The position numbers were made by a program, and so were the translations under genes. Shown here piece by piece: positions 11,301 to 22,393 of a DNA stretch of 29,340 bases; within the stretch, counting starts at the first letter, position 1; each line of letters opens with the position of its first letter. The notes beneath the pieces are model-generated. The model did no database searches. It was not told the DNA's origin and was given only the letters and a program-made list of their open reading frames with translations. Where the stretch lies: NCBI GenBank assembly GCA_023231475.1, contig JALJEE010002713.1:1-29340 (forward strand), read 5' to 3'. This DNA is from Seison nebaliae. Lineage: Eukaryota; Rotifera; Pararotatoria; Seisonacea; Seisonidae.

Positions 11301-14300
11301 TGGAATATAAAGACAATGAATTCCGAGATGATTTTAAATCAATTCTCAGAAATCTGGTATTACAACGAAGGAAGACGATATTGTTGATGGATTATGATGA
11401 GATAGCTTATCCCTCAATTATCGATCAATTAGAAACGTTTATGAGATATGGAACTTTATTCAACTTATTCGAAATGGAAGAAATGAAAACAATCTCGTTA
11501 CAAATGAAACAAGAAAATTTTCCAGTGGAAAATGTCGAACAATCCATCGAACTTTTCACAGAAGAATCATCGAAAAATTTACATATTATTCTGTTGATGC
11601 AATCGACGGATGTGGAAGAATTGACTCGACTTCATTCTTATATTCTTCAAACGTCTACCATCATTATGTTGAGTGAATGGTCGAAATTGGAGAAAGAATT
11701 ATTGACGAAACATTTCTTGAAAGATTCCCTCACAACAGCAATGGAAAATGAAGACGATACGAGAAAGAATCGATTGAAAAAGAAATTAATTAGTTTAATT
11801 GTCGAAATTTATGGAGAGACGATGAATTATTGTAAACAAATTAAAACAATAACAACAAAAACAACAAATAAATCGAATTATCGATTAATTTCAAATTCTC
11901 GATTATTCATCACATTCGTCTCATCAATTCATCATAATTATAATATAGTGAAATTGGAAACTGAAGAGAAATTGAAGAAATTAGAACATGGTCTACTTTG
12001 TCTCATTGAAACTAAATTGGCAATAAATCAAATGAGGAAAGAATTGGATAAATTCTCCCCGTTAATTCTCAAGGAGGAAGAACGTTTGAAGAATATTGAT
12101 AAGAAGTTGGAACATGAACAAGAAGGAATGGATAAAGCGAAAGAGATGTTATTGGAACAGAAACGTTCAACGAAAAGTGAAACGCAATGTCTTTATAATC
12201 ACATCTCTGAAAATCAAAAAATATTGACGAGTATCATTCCATCGTTGAAAGACGCTTATTATCAATTGGATCATATTAGTTATAAAGATATTATTTATTT
12301 TCGGTCTTTACCATCTCCACCATCACCACTTATTCGAATTGGTAATTGTATTTGTCTCCTATTAGGAATTCCCGAGTCATGGTCAGAATTGAGACGATTA
12401 TTAATGAAAAAAAATTCGTTGAAACATCTCGATGATATCGATATCAATTCTTTACCGTTAAATATTTTTGAAAAAATTTCTTCCTATCTCACATCGATTG
12501 ACGAGGAGATGATTATGAAAATTGATCGATCATGTCTCCCCATCTATCGATGGTTACTGGCCGTCGTAAAATTCCGTCGATTGAGTGATAATGTTAAGCC
12601 GAAACAAGACCATTTGAAAGAAACGAAAGGAATGTTGGATGTCGTTGAAATGGAATTAGGAAGACGAGATTTATTATTAAGTAAATTAAATCGTCATTCG
12701 GATGAAATGAAGAAAATTTATGATGAACATTTAACGACAAAAAATGAATTGTATGAGAAAAAAGATGTTATCGAAAAACGGATTTCAAATGCTCATTTAT
12801 TGGAAGAAGCGTTATCATCAGAAGAAGATCGATGGAAATCATTAATTCAAGATTTGAATAGTCGAAAGAATAATTTATTATTCGAACAAATTTATTCTTC
12901 AGCTCTCATCACTTTCATGTCACATTTGAGTTATGATCATCGAGAAAATATAAAACATCTCATTCTCAACATCTTCAACGCTAGAAATATTGATATTCCC
13001 AAATATAATTTCACCGAATCAAATTCAACGAAATTGGAACAACGTCTATGGACATCGAAAGGATTACCAGATTATCAATATTTCATGGAGAATATGATAA
13101 TTTTATTGAAATGTTGGAAATGGCCATTAGTGGTCGATCCGGATGGACAAGCATTTCATTTCCTCAAAGGATTATTAGAAAAAGAGAAAAATATCAAATT
13201 AACAATCGTCTCTAGTAGATCACCTCAATGTTCGATGATTATTGATCGTGCATCGAAACAGAAAGAATTTGTGATCTTGAAAGATTTCGAGAATATTTCT
13301 GATCGAGTTCTACTCTCCATTTTACGTCTTCGACGTTTCAATGAACAATCAACAGAAGAAATTTTCAAATCTTTCCAACTCATCGCCATTTATCATCATT
13401 CCATGGAAATCTTACGAATGCAACCCAGTCTCTCTATTCATTTTACCATCATTAATTTCTCCGTTACTTCCGATGCATTACACGAATTGATACTTAATGA
13501 AACGATGACCATTCTTCATCCGGATATCGAGGAAAATCGTCAAAATTTATTAAATTCCATCGCAAAAGAAACGAAAGATCTTGAAGAATTAGAAGAGAAA
13601 ACTCTCTTTCTTTTGGAAGAGAAACGAAAACAACAATTAACTTTAGAAAAAGCTAAACAGAAAACGGAAGAAAATTTCCATTATAACGATTCTCATATGG
13701 AAACGAGATCATCTTCTCGTAGTGACAATTTGTTGAATCAATTGAATTTGAAAGATAATGAAAATATGACGAATTTATTAGATGATGATAATTTGATTGA
13801 TACATTGAGACGATCGATGAAAACAGCCGAATCCATCAAACATCGAATGGTCGACAATATAAAAAATGAGAAAGAAATTATTTTAAAGAGAAATCAATAC
13901 AATTCACTCGCTACTCGTTCTGTCAATCTTTTCAATATTCTCCTCATTCTGAATAATCTTCACGAATCATATTCATTCTCGCTTAATTTCTTCCTTTCTA
14001 TTTTCCGATTACAATATTTGAATTTTAATGAAAATAAATCGGAGAATCATAACGATAATTTCTCCTCCCAACAATTCGAGAAGAGAATCACATTGGAAAT
14101 TTTCAGAAGATTGAATTGGATGATTCGACCAGAAGAACGATTAATTGCGTCAGTCATTTTCGCCATTTCCATCGATCAGACATCGATCTCTCATGAAGAA
14201 ATTGACGTTTTGTGTCAGACAGAAAATTCGGTTATTGGAAATGTTTTTCAAAAATTTCAATTGTTGACGAAAATTCAATATTTCCACAATCTCTCTTATT

Positions 14301-16974
14301 ATTATAAGGAGGATGAATTTTTGAAGAAACAAATAAATTTCCTGCAATCCCATCAATGTGATGGTTGGATTTTATTGAAATATTTTAGAAAAAAAATTAA
14401 TTTGGAAGAATTAAAAAAAGAATTGACTGATTTGAATGAAGATAATTTTAGAGAATTAGAAGAAATTTCGTCATTTCCATTCCAATCAATTTCATCGTTT
14501 CATTCTTTACTTTTCCTTCGTTGTATATCATTGAAATGGTTTGTGAAATATGCGACAAGTTATTGTGAAGATGTTCTCGATATCGATTATTATCAATTCA
14601 TCGAGACTCCATCAATATCAGATATTTTCTATGCAACAGATAAACAATTTCCGATAATATTTCTATTGAGAAAAGGAACTGACTCGACCGAACAATTTCT
14701 CAATTTCGTTCGAGAGTCAAAAGGTTCACTACTCCATTTGGATTCGTTGTCGTTGGGAGAAGGACAAGAGAAGAAAGCGAAAGATTTGTTGAAGAAAGCG
14801 AAAACATTTCGTGGTCGATGGCTCTATCTCCAGAATTTGCAATTGTCTCATAAATTTTTGAATAATCTCAACGAATTCCTTCAAGAGGATATGGCGAGAG
14901 CTAAGGAAAATGGTTTTCGTTTATTCCTTTCCATCAATATCGATCATGAACAATCACTCAATATTAATCAGGAACTTCAATTTATTTATAAGAATTCATC
15001 GAAATTACTTTTAGGGAAACCGATAGAATTATCAAGTCGAATTTCTCATTTGATGAAATTATCGATGAATGACTCCTCCTGGAATCACATGCAACTGACA
15101 CAACGTCAGATTTATATTTCTCTCATTATTTTCCATTCGCTGATAGTTGAACGATCGAAATTTAAAGTTTTAGGATGGAATCGAAAAACTGAATTTACTG
15201 ATTCCGATTTCATTACCATCGTTACGATATTGAAAGAATTGTGTAATCGACAAACTATCAATGAAGAGTTCGAAAGTATCCTCTCCACTTTAAGTAACAC
15301 GATTAATGATATCGTTTATGGTGGTCGATTGATTGATGAGAATGACAAATATATTTTACGTCAAACGAGTAATATGTTTCTCAATGAGAATTTGTATGAA
15401 ATTGAAGAAATAACAGAGAATGACGAAGTAGAAAGAATCATCAGAAATATTGTCAATTCCATCAGTCGAAAAGAATTCCAAGACATTTTCATCAATTTCA
15501 ATCAACAATTTAATTCACTCGTTATTTTTTTTAAATTTTTTTTTAAAATTTCTTTCAAAATTATTTTTAATATTTTTCTTTAATTTCCTGTACAGGATAA
15601 TTCCGAAGTATTTGGACACAAACCGATTACATTGACGAAAATCATCGAAGATGAATTGACAGATACCATCACTCATATCAGACATCTATTAATAGGAATG
15701 AAGAATAAGAATGTAGCGAGACCGCTTAGTCAATTACGTCAATCGAGTACGAAAGTTGAAGATGAATTTCCTCAGAAAAACATAATGGAATTAATGAAAG
15801 TGAATCATGAGAATATTTTGAATAAAACGAACATTTTCAAACAACAACAAATGCAAGGTGGAAAAACAATAAGGAAATTAGATGAAGTTGAATATTGGAT
15901 GATGGATCAGATCGATATCATCAGAAAAACCATACCAATTTGTTGCGAACAATTGGCATTTGGGAAATTACCAGAGACTCTCTGCACATTCACTGAACAT
16001 CGTTGCAAAGACAAAATGGATGAAATGTGGACGTTTCTATTGAACGATTCGTTGAATGGTTGTCTAATTGACAATGTATCACTTATTTTATTCCTTCAAC
16101 AGGAAATCCATTTGTATAATATTCTCCTTCAAACCATTCATAAGAGTTTGGTTGAGATGCAAAAAAGAATCTCTCAAAATAATTTAGAATGTTCTCCGAT
16201 TTATTTTGGTATTTTCAAAAAATTTCTTCATAATCTACTTCCTGATTGTTGGGAAGATAATTGTTATCTACATAATGATATGAATCTATCTCTTTGGCTC
16301 ACACGAATAAAGAATCGAGTAATAGTTATCGGCAAATGGCTGAAATTATGTTACGTCACTTTTCAACGAGTTCGAATGCAGAAAGATATGAAAAAAGATG
16401 AACATGTCACACTAGAAACGAGTGATTTGTATCCTGATATTTTTGAAATTGATAAATTTTTCAATCCGAAAGGTTCCATTTCTATAATTTATTCCATTAT
16501 TTATTAAAATTATTATATTAAATTTAAATAAAGGTTTTTTCGCTGCCTTGCATCAATATTTGGGGAAAGGTCAATTAAAGAAATTAGACGAAACGGCTCT
16601 CAGTTTCTCATTCGAACAACAAAACTCATTCAAACTATCTGGCATTCAAGTGCATAATGCGAAATATGACAGTGAATCTTATCAGTTGATCGATTGCGAC
16701 TCGGAATACAATCCGATGCCAATTGTTTATTGTTCATTAAAGTTGAATGTTGAAGTTAGTCTCAATGTTGAGATGTTGAAAGATAATAAATTATTGAAAT
16801 TTGTAGAAAGAAGATCATAATTCGGTGATTATACCTCTGTTTCGATTGAAAGAACGAAATCATAAGAATAATATCGATTCACTCGTAATCCGAATGGCAT
16901 TACCTGCTGGATCTTCGATGGATTTTAATAAATGGATATTGAGGAACGTTGCCTTGGTTCTCCAAGAAGAATAA
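2383..16974 (+). CDS. Axonemal dynein heavy chain (single-headed inner-arm type), about 4,690 aa
   Basis: This is the AAA+ motor of an axonemal inner dynein arm, which drives ciliary or flagellar beating. Inferred exons: 2383-2430, 2477-2523, 2556-2697, 2751-3137, 3191-3360, 3412-3973, 4031-4264, 4313-15520, 15596-16472, 16534-16754 (or 16748), 16807-16974; each junction preserves frame. Approximate residue positions: N-terminal motif FQWLWQRRLFY...IPFFKYF near 220; AAA1 P-loop GPAGTGKT near 1548 with CLDEFNR and FITMNP; AAA2 loop GDSNTSKS near 1865, lacking the invariant Gly of GK; AAA3 GGDGCGKS near 2277 with FIDDVHR; AAA4 GICGSGRRA near 2831; coiled-coil stalk and microtubule-binding tip about 3080-3380; AAA5 VVDPDGQAF near 3465; AAA6 and C-terminal domain (EVFGHKPIT) from 4267. 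The sequence VRHGIMLVGD before AAA2, DGPIDTLWVETLNSCLDD and the short N-terminal tail favour the DNAH1/3/6/7/12 class over outer-arm or cytoplasmic dynein; the exact orthologue is unclear. The first two exons, and so the start codon, are the least certain part. Poly(A) signals follow 12 bp after the stop. Confidence 0.9.
10885..10965 (+). repeat. GATGAT-rich acidic low-complexity insert in the dynein exon
   Basis: Repeated GAT/AAT codons encode an Asp/Asn/Glu-rich stretch (about residues 2720-2750) between AAA3 and AAA4 of the dynein. The flanking sequence stays in frame, so this is a coding simple-sequence expansion in a presumably surface-exposed loop. It could vary in length between alleles. 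Confidence 0.7.
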
Positions 16975-17537
16975 TTATTGAAATGAAATAAATAAAGTCT
17001 TTTAGTTAAATTATTACTTTACATTATTATTTGTTAATATTATTGAACAAAATTAAATTATGTTACTAATTAGTTTAATTTAATTAAAAATTAATTTTCA
17101 ACTTGTTCAGCTACTTCGAAAAAATGAAATTTGAATTATTATTGAATTAAAAAATGAAAAAAATAATTTAAAACATTTTTGTTATGGTGTCAATTTATCT
17201 TAAGTAATTGCTGGATTAGAGAGAGGATTAATGGAATAATATCGACTAATTCGTTATATAAATAAAGAATTATTCTCAGTGATGTTATATTGTCATATTT
17301 ATAATTTTATTTTGATGATAACATACTAAAAATATTAGGGAAATGTAGAAGAAGCAAAATGAAGAAAGTTATTTGAAAACTGACACATTTTCATTGAAGG
17401 AATGAAGATATTATTTATGAAAATAGACACAGGTATTACAGGATAAAAGACAATTTTCCAAGAAACATATATGTAACTGATGATTGAATGATTTGTTCCA
17501 AAAGAAAAAACTGATTGTTTGACTGATCATCCGATTT
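16975..17537. other. Convergent spacer between dynein and VAMP 3' ends
   Basis: The two flanking genes converge here. The left end holds the dynein poly(A) signals. TTTATT at 17306-17311 reads AATAAA on the minus strand and is a candidate poly(A) signal for VAMP, giving a 3' UTR of about 230 nt. The rest is AT-rich with no coding exon or RNA gene that I can see. Confidence 0.5.
16987..16996 (+). terminator. Overlapping AATAAA poly(A) signals of the dynein gene
   Basis: Two overlapping AATAAA hexamers (16987-16992 and 16991-16996) begin 12 bp after the dynein stop codon, followed by a T-rich stretch. This fits a very short 3' UTR. Confidence 0.6.
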
Positions 17538-18394
17538 CTATTGGGGAGCTGATTCTTCCGAGATAGACGGTTTCTGGATCGCATTTAACATCGGAGAATT
17601 CTCATTTGACAATGGAGCATTTGGCATCATTTGATTGTTAGGAATTCCTCCCATACCATTGTTCATTGGGAGAGCGGGACCACTGGGTGCACCAGCGCCA
17701 CCATCCGGTTTTTTCGTTTTAGAAACTACCCAAACTTCAAAAACGAAATAAATATAAAGATGAATTATAAGAGATGATTGGCGGAGGACGAAAGTCACAA
17801 AAGATTTACCATATTTTTATCTTACAAAACGGAATAGATTCCACTAATACGATACGAATGATTGAGAAAAAAAGAGACAGAGAAACTAGACAAGATAAAT
17901 CTGATTTCTTTTACCTATAACTATGGCGATGAGAATTACCATGACAACGCCAAGAATTATCATCATCTTCAAAAGAAAAGTTTGATTGAGAAGGAAATAA
18001 AATTGGAAAAAACTTTCATATTTTTCCACCAATACTTGTTCTTTAATTTACCGGCACTCTGTTCAAATTGAGATGCTCCAACTTGTAATTTATCTAAATC
18101 ATTCAAAAATTCATTCCAAAAATTCAAATACTCAATAATAATTCACCTGCTCTGTCGTCTAGTTTGGCGAGATTCTGATCACGTTCCAACACTTTCTCCA
18201 CATTCACTTTCATTATTCCCACAACTTCATCCACTTGAGCTTGTGTTTGTTGAAGTCGTTTATTTCCGCCACCTCCTTGTGGCTCTTGAGTTTGCGCTTC
18301 ATCTTTCGTGTCTTGTTTCTTCGTCCTTAAAATAAAGTGAATAAAAATAAAAATTTTAAAAATAAAAAATTTAAAATAATTAAAAAAAAAACAT
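17538..18394 (-). CDS. Synaptobrevin/VAMP (R-SNARE), five exons, 169 aa
   Basis: Vesicle-anchored R-SNARE that zippers with syntaxin and SNAP-25-type partners to drive synaptic or secretory vesicle fusion. Exons on the minus strand: 18394-18393 (AT of the start codon), 18325-18147, 18093-18014, 17966-17915, 17734-17538; all junctions restore a canonical VAMP. The SNARE motif starts at residue 23 ([14 protein letters not shown]), the zero-layer Arg is R49 in VLERDQ, and DDRADKLQ and [13 protein letters not shown] follow. The juxtamembrane YWWKNMK precedes a membrane helix at about residues 88-108. The Gln-Phe pair (69-70), the known target of tetanus and botulinum B toxins in VAMP2, is conserved. 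After the helix comes a luminal tail of about 60 residues rich in Pro, Gly, Asn and Met, absent from vertebrate VAMPs but reminiscent of the extended tail of Drosophila neuronal synaptobrevin. The Sec20-like gene lies just upstream on the same strand. The family call is firm; the two-base first coding exon is inferred. Confidence 0.92.
17735..17914 (-). other. VAMP intron 4, the longest intron in the window (180 nt)
   Basis: This intron separates the membrane-helix exon from the luminal-tail exon. Its donor is GTAAAA and its acceptor ends TTTTTGAAG. It is about three times the usual length here. A possible internal exon (minus strand about 17846-17812, between TATTAG and GGTAAATC) would break the downstream frame, so I treat the whole span as intron. 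Confidence 0.65.
18326..18392 (-). other. Intron splitting the VAMP start codon (AT|G)
   Basis: The second exon opens with G ACG AAG AAA in the VAMP frame after a TTTTAAG acceptor and has no ATG before the conserved SNARE motif. Upstream on the same strand, AT followed by GTTTTT at 18394-18387 supplies AT + G = ATG and yields [10 protein letters not shown]. The intron is 67 nt and nearly all A/T. The alternative is an unseen upstream exon or a different start. Confidence 0.6.
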
Positions 18395-18411
18395 TTTATC
18401 TAAACAATTAT

Positions 18412-18440
18412 CTGATAGGAGAGATAAAGAGAAACAAAAA
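18412..18440 (-). promoter_or_regulatory. Candidate spliced-leader trans-splice acceptor upstream of VAMP
   Basis: Between the Sec20-like stop codon and the VAMP start, the minus strand carries a pyrimidine-rich run (tttgtttctctttatctctc...) ending in TATCAG at 18412. Only 17 nt separate this AG from the start codon. It is the most pyrimidine-rich acceptor-like site in the window. Its place between an AATAAA and an ATG is typical of intercistronic trans-splice sites in operons. It could also be the acceptor of a 5' UTR cis intron, but no donor fits in the remaining 86-bp gap. Confidence 0.45.
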
Positions 18441-18470
18441 ATTTATCTAATTAATGAGAGAAAGATGGTT

Positions 18471-18476
18471 TTTATT
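18471..18476 (-). terminator. AATAAA poly(A) signal of the Sec20-like gene
   Basis: AATAAA on the minus strand begins 4 nt after the TGA stop of the Sec20-like gene. The 3' UTR would be only a few tens of bases and end just upstream of the candidate trans-splice acceptor for VAMP. Confidence 0.55.
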
Positions 18477-18480
18477 ATGA

Positions 18481-19263
18481 TCAATAAATTATCCGTTTTA
18501 AAATAATGTAGAGACAAACGGAGAGATAGAACATAAATCCAGCATAGATAGCTAAACGATCGGTACGTTCTCGTCTCTCATATAAGAGGAGAGAATGTGA
18601 AGCTCGTTTAATATGCTCCTTCATCAATTGCAATTTCTCCGTGGCATTATTGGCGATTGTTGATGATCGTTTCAATTCATTTAACGTCTCTCCACTCTCC
18701 ACAACACATTCGCACAATTGTCGAGTGACATTATCGAATAATTGTTTAATATTCTCTTTCTGAACTTTTCTCTCTTTTAAATCATTTGCTTGTTGTCGAT
18801 TCTCATATGAATTATTTGATGAGGAGAATAATAGAAATCTTTCTTCACATTTCCTCATCAATTCGGAGACTCGATTCTTCTCCAAATTGAACGAATGAAG
18901 ATCGTTCAAATAAAATTCTTTAAATTTTTCATAATCATTTTTTAAATTTTCATTTCTCTTCTCTGATGATTTCGATTGATTCATCGGTCTCATTGTTGAA
19001 ATGAGTTGTGTCAATGAGAATGATTCGATTCGATTGTCTTTCGATTTCCTCTCGAATTCCATATGCTCCTCATATTCGGTGATGGCAGAACGATAATCAG
19101 AGAGGATGTGGAACGATTCATTTATTTCATCATTCAACACTCTCAATTCCTTCTCGTTGATTACATTTTGGATTTGCTTAAACTTATTTGTAATTCGCTG
19201 CAAACGGAGTGATATGTTCAATATTCTACCTCTCCCAATGTGTTCTATTTCGCTCTCGATCAT
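18481..19263 (-). CDS. Sec20/BNIP1-like Qb-SNARE, 260 aa
   Basis: Sec20 is a tail-anchored ER SNARE that, with Use1, syntaxin-18 and Sec22, receives Golgi-to-ER retrograde vesicles; the animal form (BNIP1) has also been linked to mitochondria and apoptosis. The C-terminal SERRERTDRL-like element (here LYERRERTDRL) followed directly by a membrane helix (AIYAGFMFYLSVCLYIIL) and a short basic end (KRIIY) closely matches the BNIP1 C-terminus. The preceding SNARE-like heptads (about residues 165-232) include SGETLNELKRSSTIANNATEKL. The N-terminal two thirds is predicted helical and coiled. Length is slightly above human BNIP1 (228 aa). It appears as one exon from ATG 19263. The C-terminus ends in IIY, not HDEL as in yeast, as is normal for animals. 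The VAMP gene follows 86 bp downstream on the same strand. Confidence 0.85.
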   Translation of the reverse strand: MIESEIEHIGRGRILNISLRLQRITNKFKQIQNVINEKELRVLNDEINESFHILSDYRSAITEYEEHMEFERKSKDNRIESFSLTQLISTMRPMNQSKSSEKRNENLKNDYEKFKEFYLNDLHSFNLEKNRVSELMRKCEERFLLFSSSNNSYENRQQANDLKERKVQKENIKQLFDNVTRQLCECVVESGETLNELKRSSTIANNATEKLQLMKEHIKRASHSLLLYERRERTDRLAIYAGFMFYLSVCLYIILKRIIY

Positions 19264-20264
19264 TATTCTTTCGAATATAGTCTTATTGATTTTTCACCAA
19301 ATGTCATTTCTCCTCTCTCATCTATTTACTTATTCTCATTTCAATTTCAAATATTTAGCTCTCATTTCAATTCTTCACTCTTCTACTCATTCCATCAAAA
19401 ACACTTATGGAATCGTTTGAAAGAAACATTTTCTTATGATACTAATTTTCATTTTAAATAATTGAGAATGAATTATTTCCGTTTAATAACCATTATTTCT
19501 CTCAACTTTCTCCTCAACTCTACAAAAATACTTCGAAACTAATTTCAGTAGAAGAATTGTAAATATTTGTTGAAAATTATTTTGAAAAAATATTTATTCG
19601 TTCTTTTACTTATGAATATTCAACAAATGAAAAAACAATTCAATTTTCTTTTACAAACTGAATTACATTTGACGAAATTCTTGTAAGTTAACCATGACAT
19701 CCTTCTCATAAAACATGACTTTTTTTCTTCTTCACTTATCGTGATCAATATATTGTTATGTTATAACTTTCAAAAGTTGACATAACTGTCATAACAATTT
19801 ATTTTATATGTCACATAAAATATTTTATTTTTTGAACAATAAGAATAAATTGAAGGAAGAATAACTAGCGCAAACTATAAAAATAAATTACAAATCAAAT
19901 ATCTCGAGAGAAAAAATTGAAATCGACATCGAAACATTTTACGAATAATTAAATCTTTCTACTACTATCTATACTAAACGGTACAAATAAGAAATTGAAT
20001 AAGAAGTTCATACAAAAAGTTCAATTTATCAACAAATATTTCTGAGCAATTTTACAAACGATAACGGGAACTTGATGAAACTGTTAGACTGAAGCTTATT
20101 GGAAAGAGAATGAAATAAAATTGGAAGAGAAGACGTAGAAATTGAAAAAGAATTTGAATGTTGAGCGTTTAATATGAAAAATGCGATTCGTTACGTGATC
20201 CGATGAAATGTGAAGGGTGTTTTCTTCCGGAATTAATTAGCATATTCAATTTCTTCGTTGGAAA
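19264..20264. other. Divergent promoter region between Sec20-like and DOCK genes
   Basis: About 1 kb lies between two divergently transcribed genes and probably holds both promoters and 5' UTRs. No long or conserved coding frame is visible. The main structured feature is the hairpin at 19755-19786. A non-coding 5' exon of the DOCK gene could lie in its right part, but no donor/acceptor pair is convincing. Confidence 0.5.
19755..19786. repeat. Imperfect hairpin in the divergent promoter region
   Basis: GTTATGT (19755-19761) pairs with ACATAAC (19780-19786), and the inner AACTT (19765-19769) pairs with AAGTT (19774-19778) around a 4-nt loop. An alternative wider pairing uses ATTGTTATG (19752-19760) with CATAACAAT (19790-19798). 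Whether it acts as a protein-binding palindrome, a transposon relic or nothing is unknown. Confidence 0.5.
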
Positions 20265-22324
20265 ATGATGGAAGGAGAACGAAAATTCGTCAACCATTTA
20301 CCAGTGAATCGAGCGAAAGCGATTCGTGAAAATTTATCAAAAAAGATTCAATGGCAAAAGAAGAAGAAGAAAATTCATGGAAATTTAATGGATGTGGAAT
20401 GGTGGGAGAAATGGATTGTTGAAGATGATAGTCAATTAGAATTCGATTGGAAAAGATGTCGATATCTTTTCATTCTCAATTTTCCCTTAACTCTCCAACT
20501 GATGAGAGTTCAATCGACGAATGAAAAATTTGGAAATGAGAAAAAAATTGATCGACAACGATTAGTCTCTTATCAATTGTCATCGACGGAGATGACGGTG
20601 ATTGTTTTGAAAGATGAATTTCCATCCTTTAATTCATCGAATTATTCATCAAAGAAAGAAAATAATTTATTTTTTCCATTCGATCAATTCGAAGAAATTC
20701 AATCCAATATCGACGAAGTGAAAAGAAAAATGAAATATATTAATGAAATTTTAGAAATTTCATTCGATTTGGACGAGAAGAAAATTCGATGTCTTTTTCG
20801 AATTGTTACAAAGAATTCTTGTCCACATATCCATATCTCGTCGAAAGATGACGGAAATGTTGAAAAGTTTTTATTGTTAAATGAAAAATCAGAAATTCTT
20901 ATTGATCGAACTAAATTATTGATAATTCTCTTACAACAATCCAATTTGCCTCTCACTACACAAAATAATGAGATAAAAACAAGTGGCGACATTTCACGAA
21001 TTCAATCGCTCGCTTTCAATAATAATGATGGAAAAAAATTAAAAAATTCATTGATGAATTCTGAACGGAATTCTCAAACGATTAATCGAAATCGATTCGA
21101 ATTCTCATTCTCTTCACTCAAACAATTGATGATGGGTGTGGAAATGATAAAAATAGCGAAAGAATTCTCTATTGACATGTTGGAGAATTTGTTGAAGGAT
21201 TTGATGGAATTGAATGATCAATTTCTACTTCCATCATTATCGATTGGAAATTTGAGTGATAATTCAATTTCATTTTTTCAACAACGAAATGATTTGCGTA
21301 AATTGAACAACGAATTCCTTCAATCTTGTCAAGTTTCAAATGAGAATATTTTCGATTTCCATCAATCCACTTCAAATGATGGTAAGAGAGAATTAAATGA
21401 TATTTTTAAAATAAATTCGGAAATTTCTACAAACAATCTTTATTTGAATGTGGAAGATAAATGGAAGAAATTTAATTTTTCAAAACGTCTTTTTCGTTTT
21501 CGTTGTCTCCAACTAAATTTACCGTTACGAGTGACGATCCGTTTGAATGATAATGGAGGTTGTCATTATATGAATCCCGAACCGATTTATTTGTCGTTCG
21601 CTGTGGTGGATTTATTGAAAGGTGTTCGATTAAGTGAATATTATTCGATGGATCAATTAAATAATGAATTGTTGATGGAAAAATTGAAGAGAATGGAAGA
21701 GAGTACCAGAAATGGTTCGTTTGGTCAATGTGTTTTCCAATTAAATGAAATTCATTCGAAAATTTTCTTATTGATGAGAGTGGAACGATTATTTCAAGGA
21801 ACATTGAAACAATCATATGAAAATTATTTTTCAAAATCATCAATTGATCATTCAAATGAATTAATCGATGGTGATGAACAGAAAAGAGCAATTCGAATAT
21901 TTAATCAAGTTCGTGAAATGTCAAATGTTGAATTGAAACAACCATTTTTTTTCGGTTTAAGAAATTTATTTAAAATTACATCAAATGATAAAAAATTGAT
22001 TAATGATAATGAGGAATTTGAACTAGATGATAATCAATTGAATGAATTCAAATTCTATCGATATCCATATCAATCATCATCATCATCATCACTTAACGAT
22101 ATTGGCGTATCATTTAGAGAAGAAGATTTTTTTAATTATCTCAAAACCAATTTATCAGATAATCTTCGAATTAATGAAAAAATGAATTGTCAATTCGAAT
22201 TGGAGGAAATTGACACGAATTTCTATCAAAATAATATCATTTATTCATCATCATTATATCAATTTCATATTCGTCCACCACTCCCGAAAAATAATGATCA
22301 TCATCCATATGAAATGATCGAACA

Positions 22325-22393
<69 letters not shown>

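Noticed and set aside
18043-18050. GGTAAATT in VAMP exon 3 as a donor site
   Set aside because: Reading through gives [13 protein letters not shown], the conserved juxtamembrane sequence, so it is coding.
17862-18071. Plus-strand frame of 69 codons
   Set aside because: It overlaps VAMP exons 3 and 4 and their introns in antisense, while the minus strand encodes a canonical synaptobrevin.
19106-19461. Plus-strand hydrophobic open frames opposite the Sec20-like gene start
   Set aside because: They are mostly the complement of the Sec20-like coding region and its AT-rich leader; the hydrophobic look comes from T-rich antisense codons.
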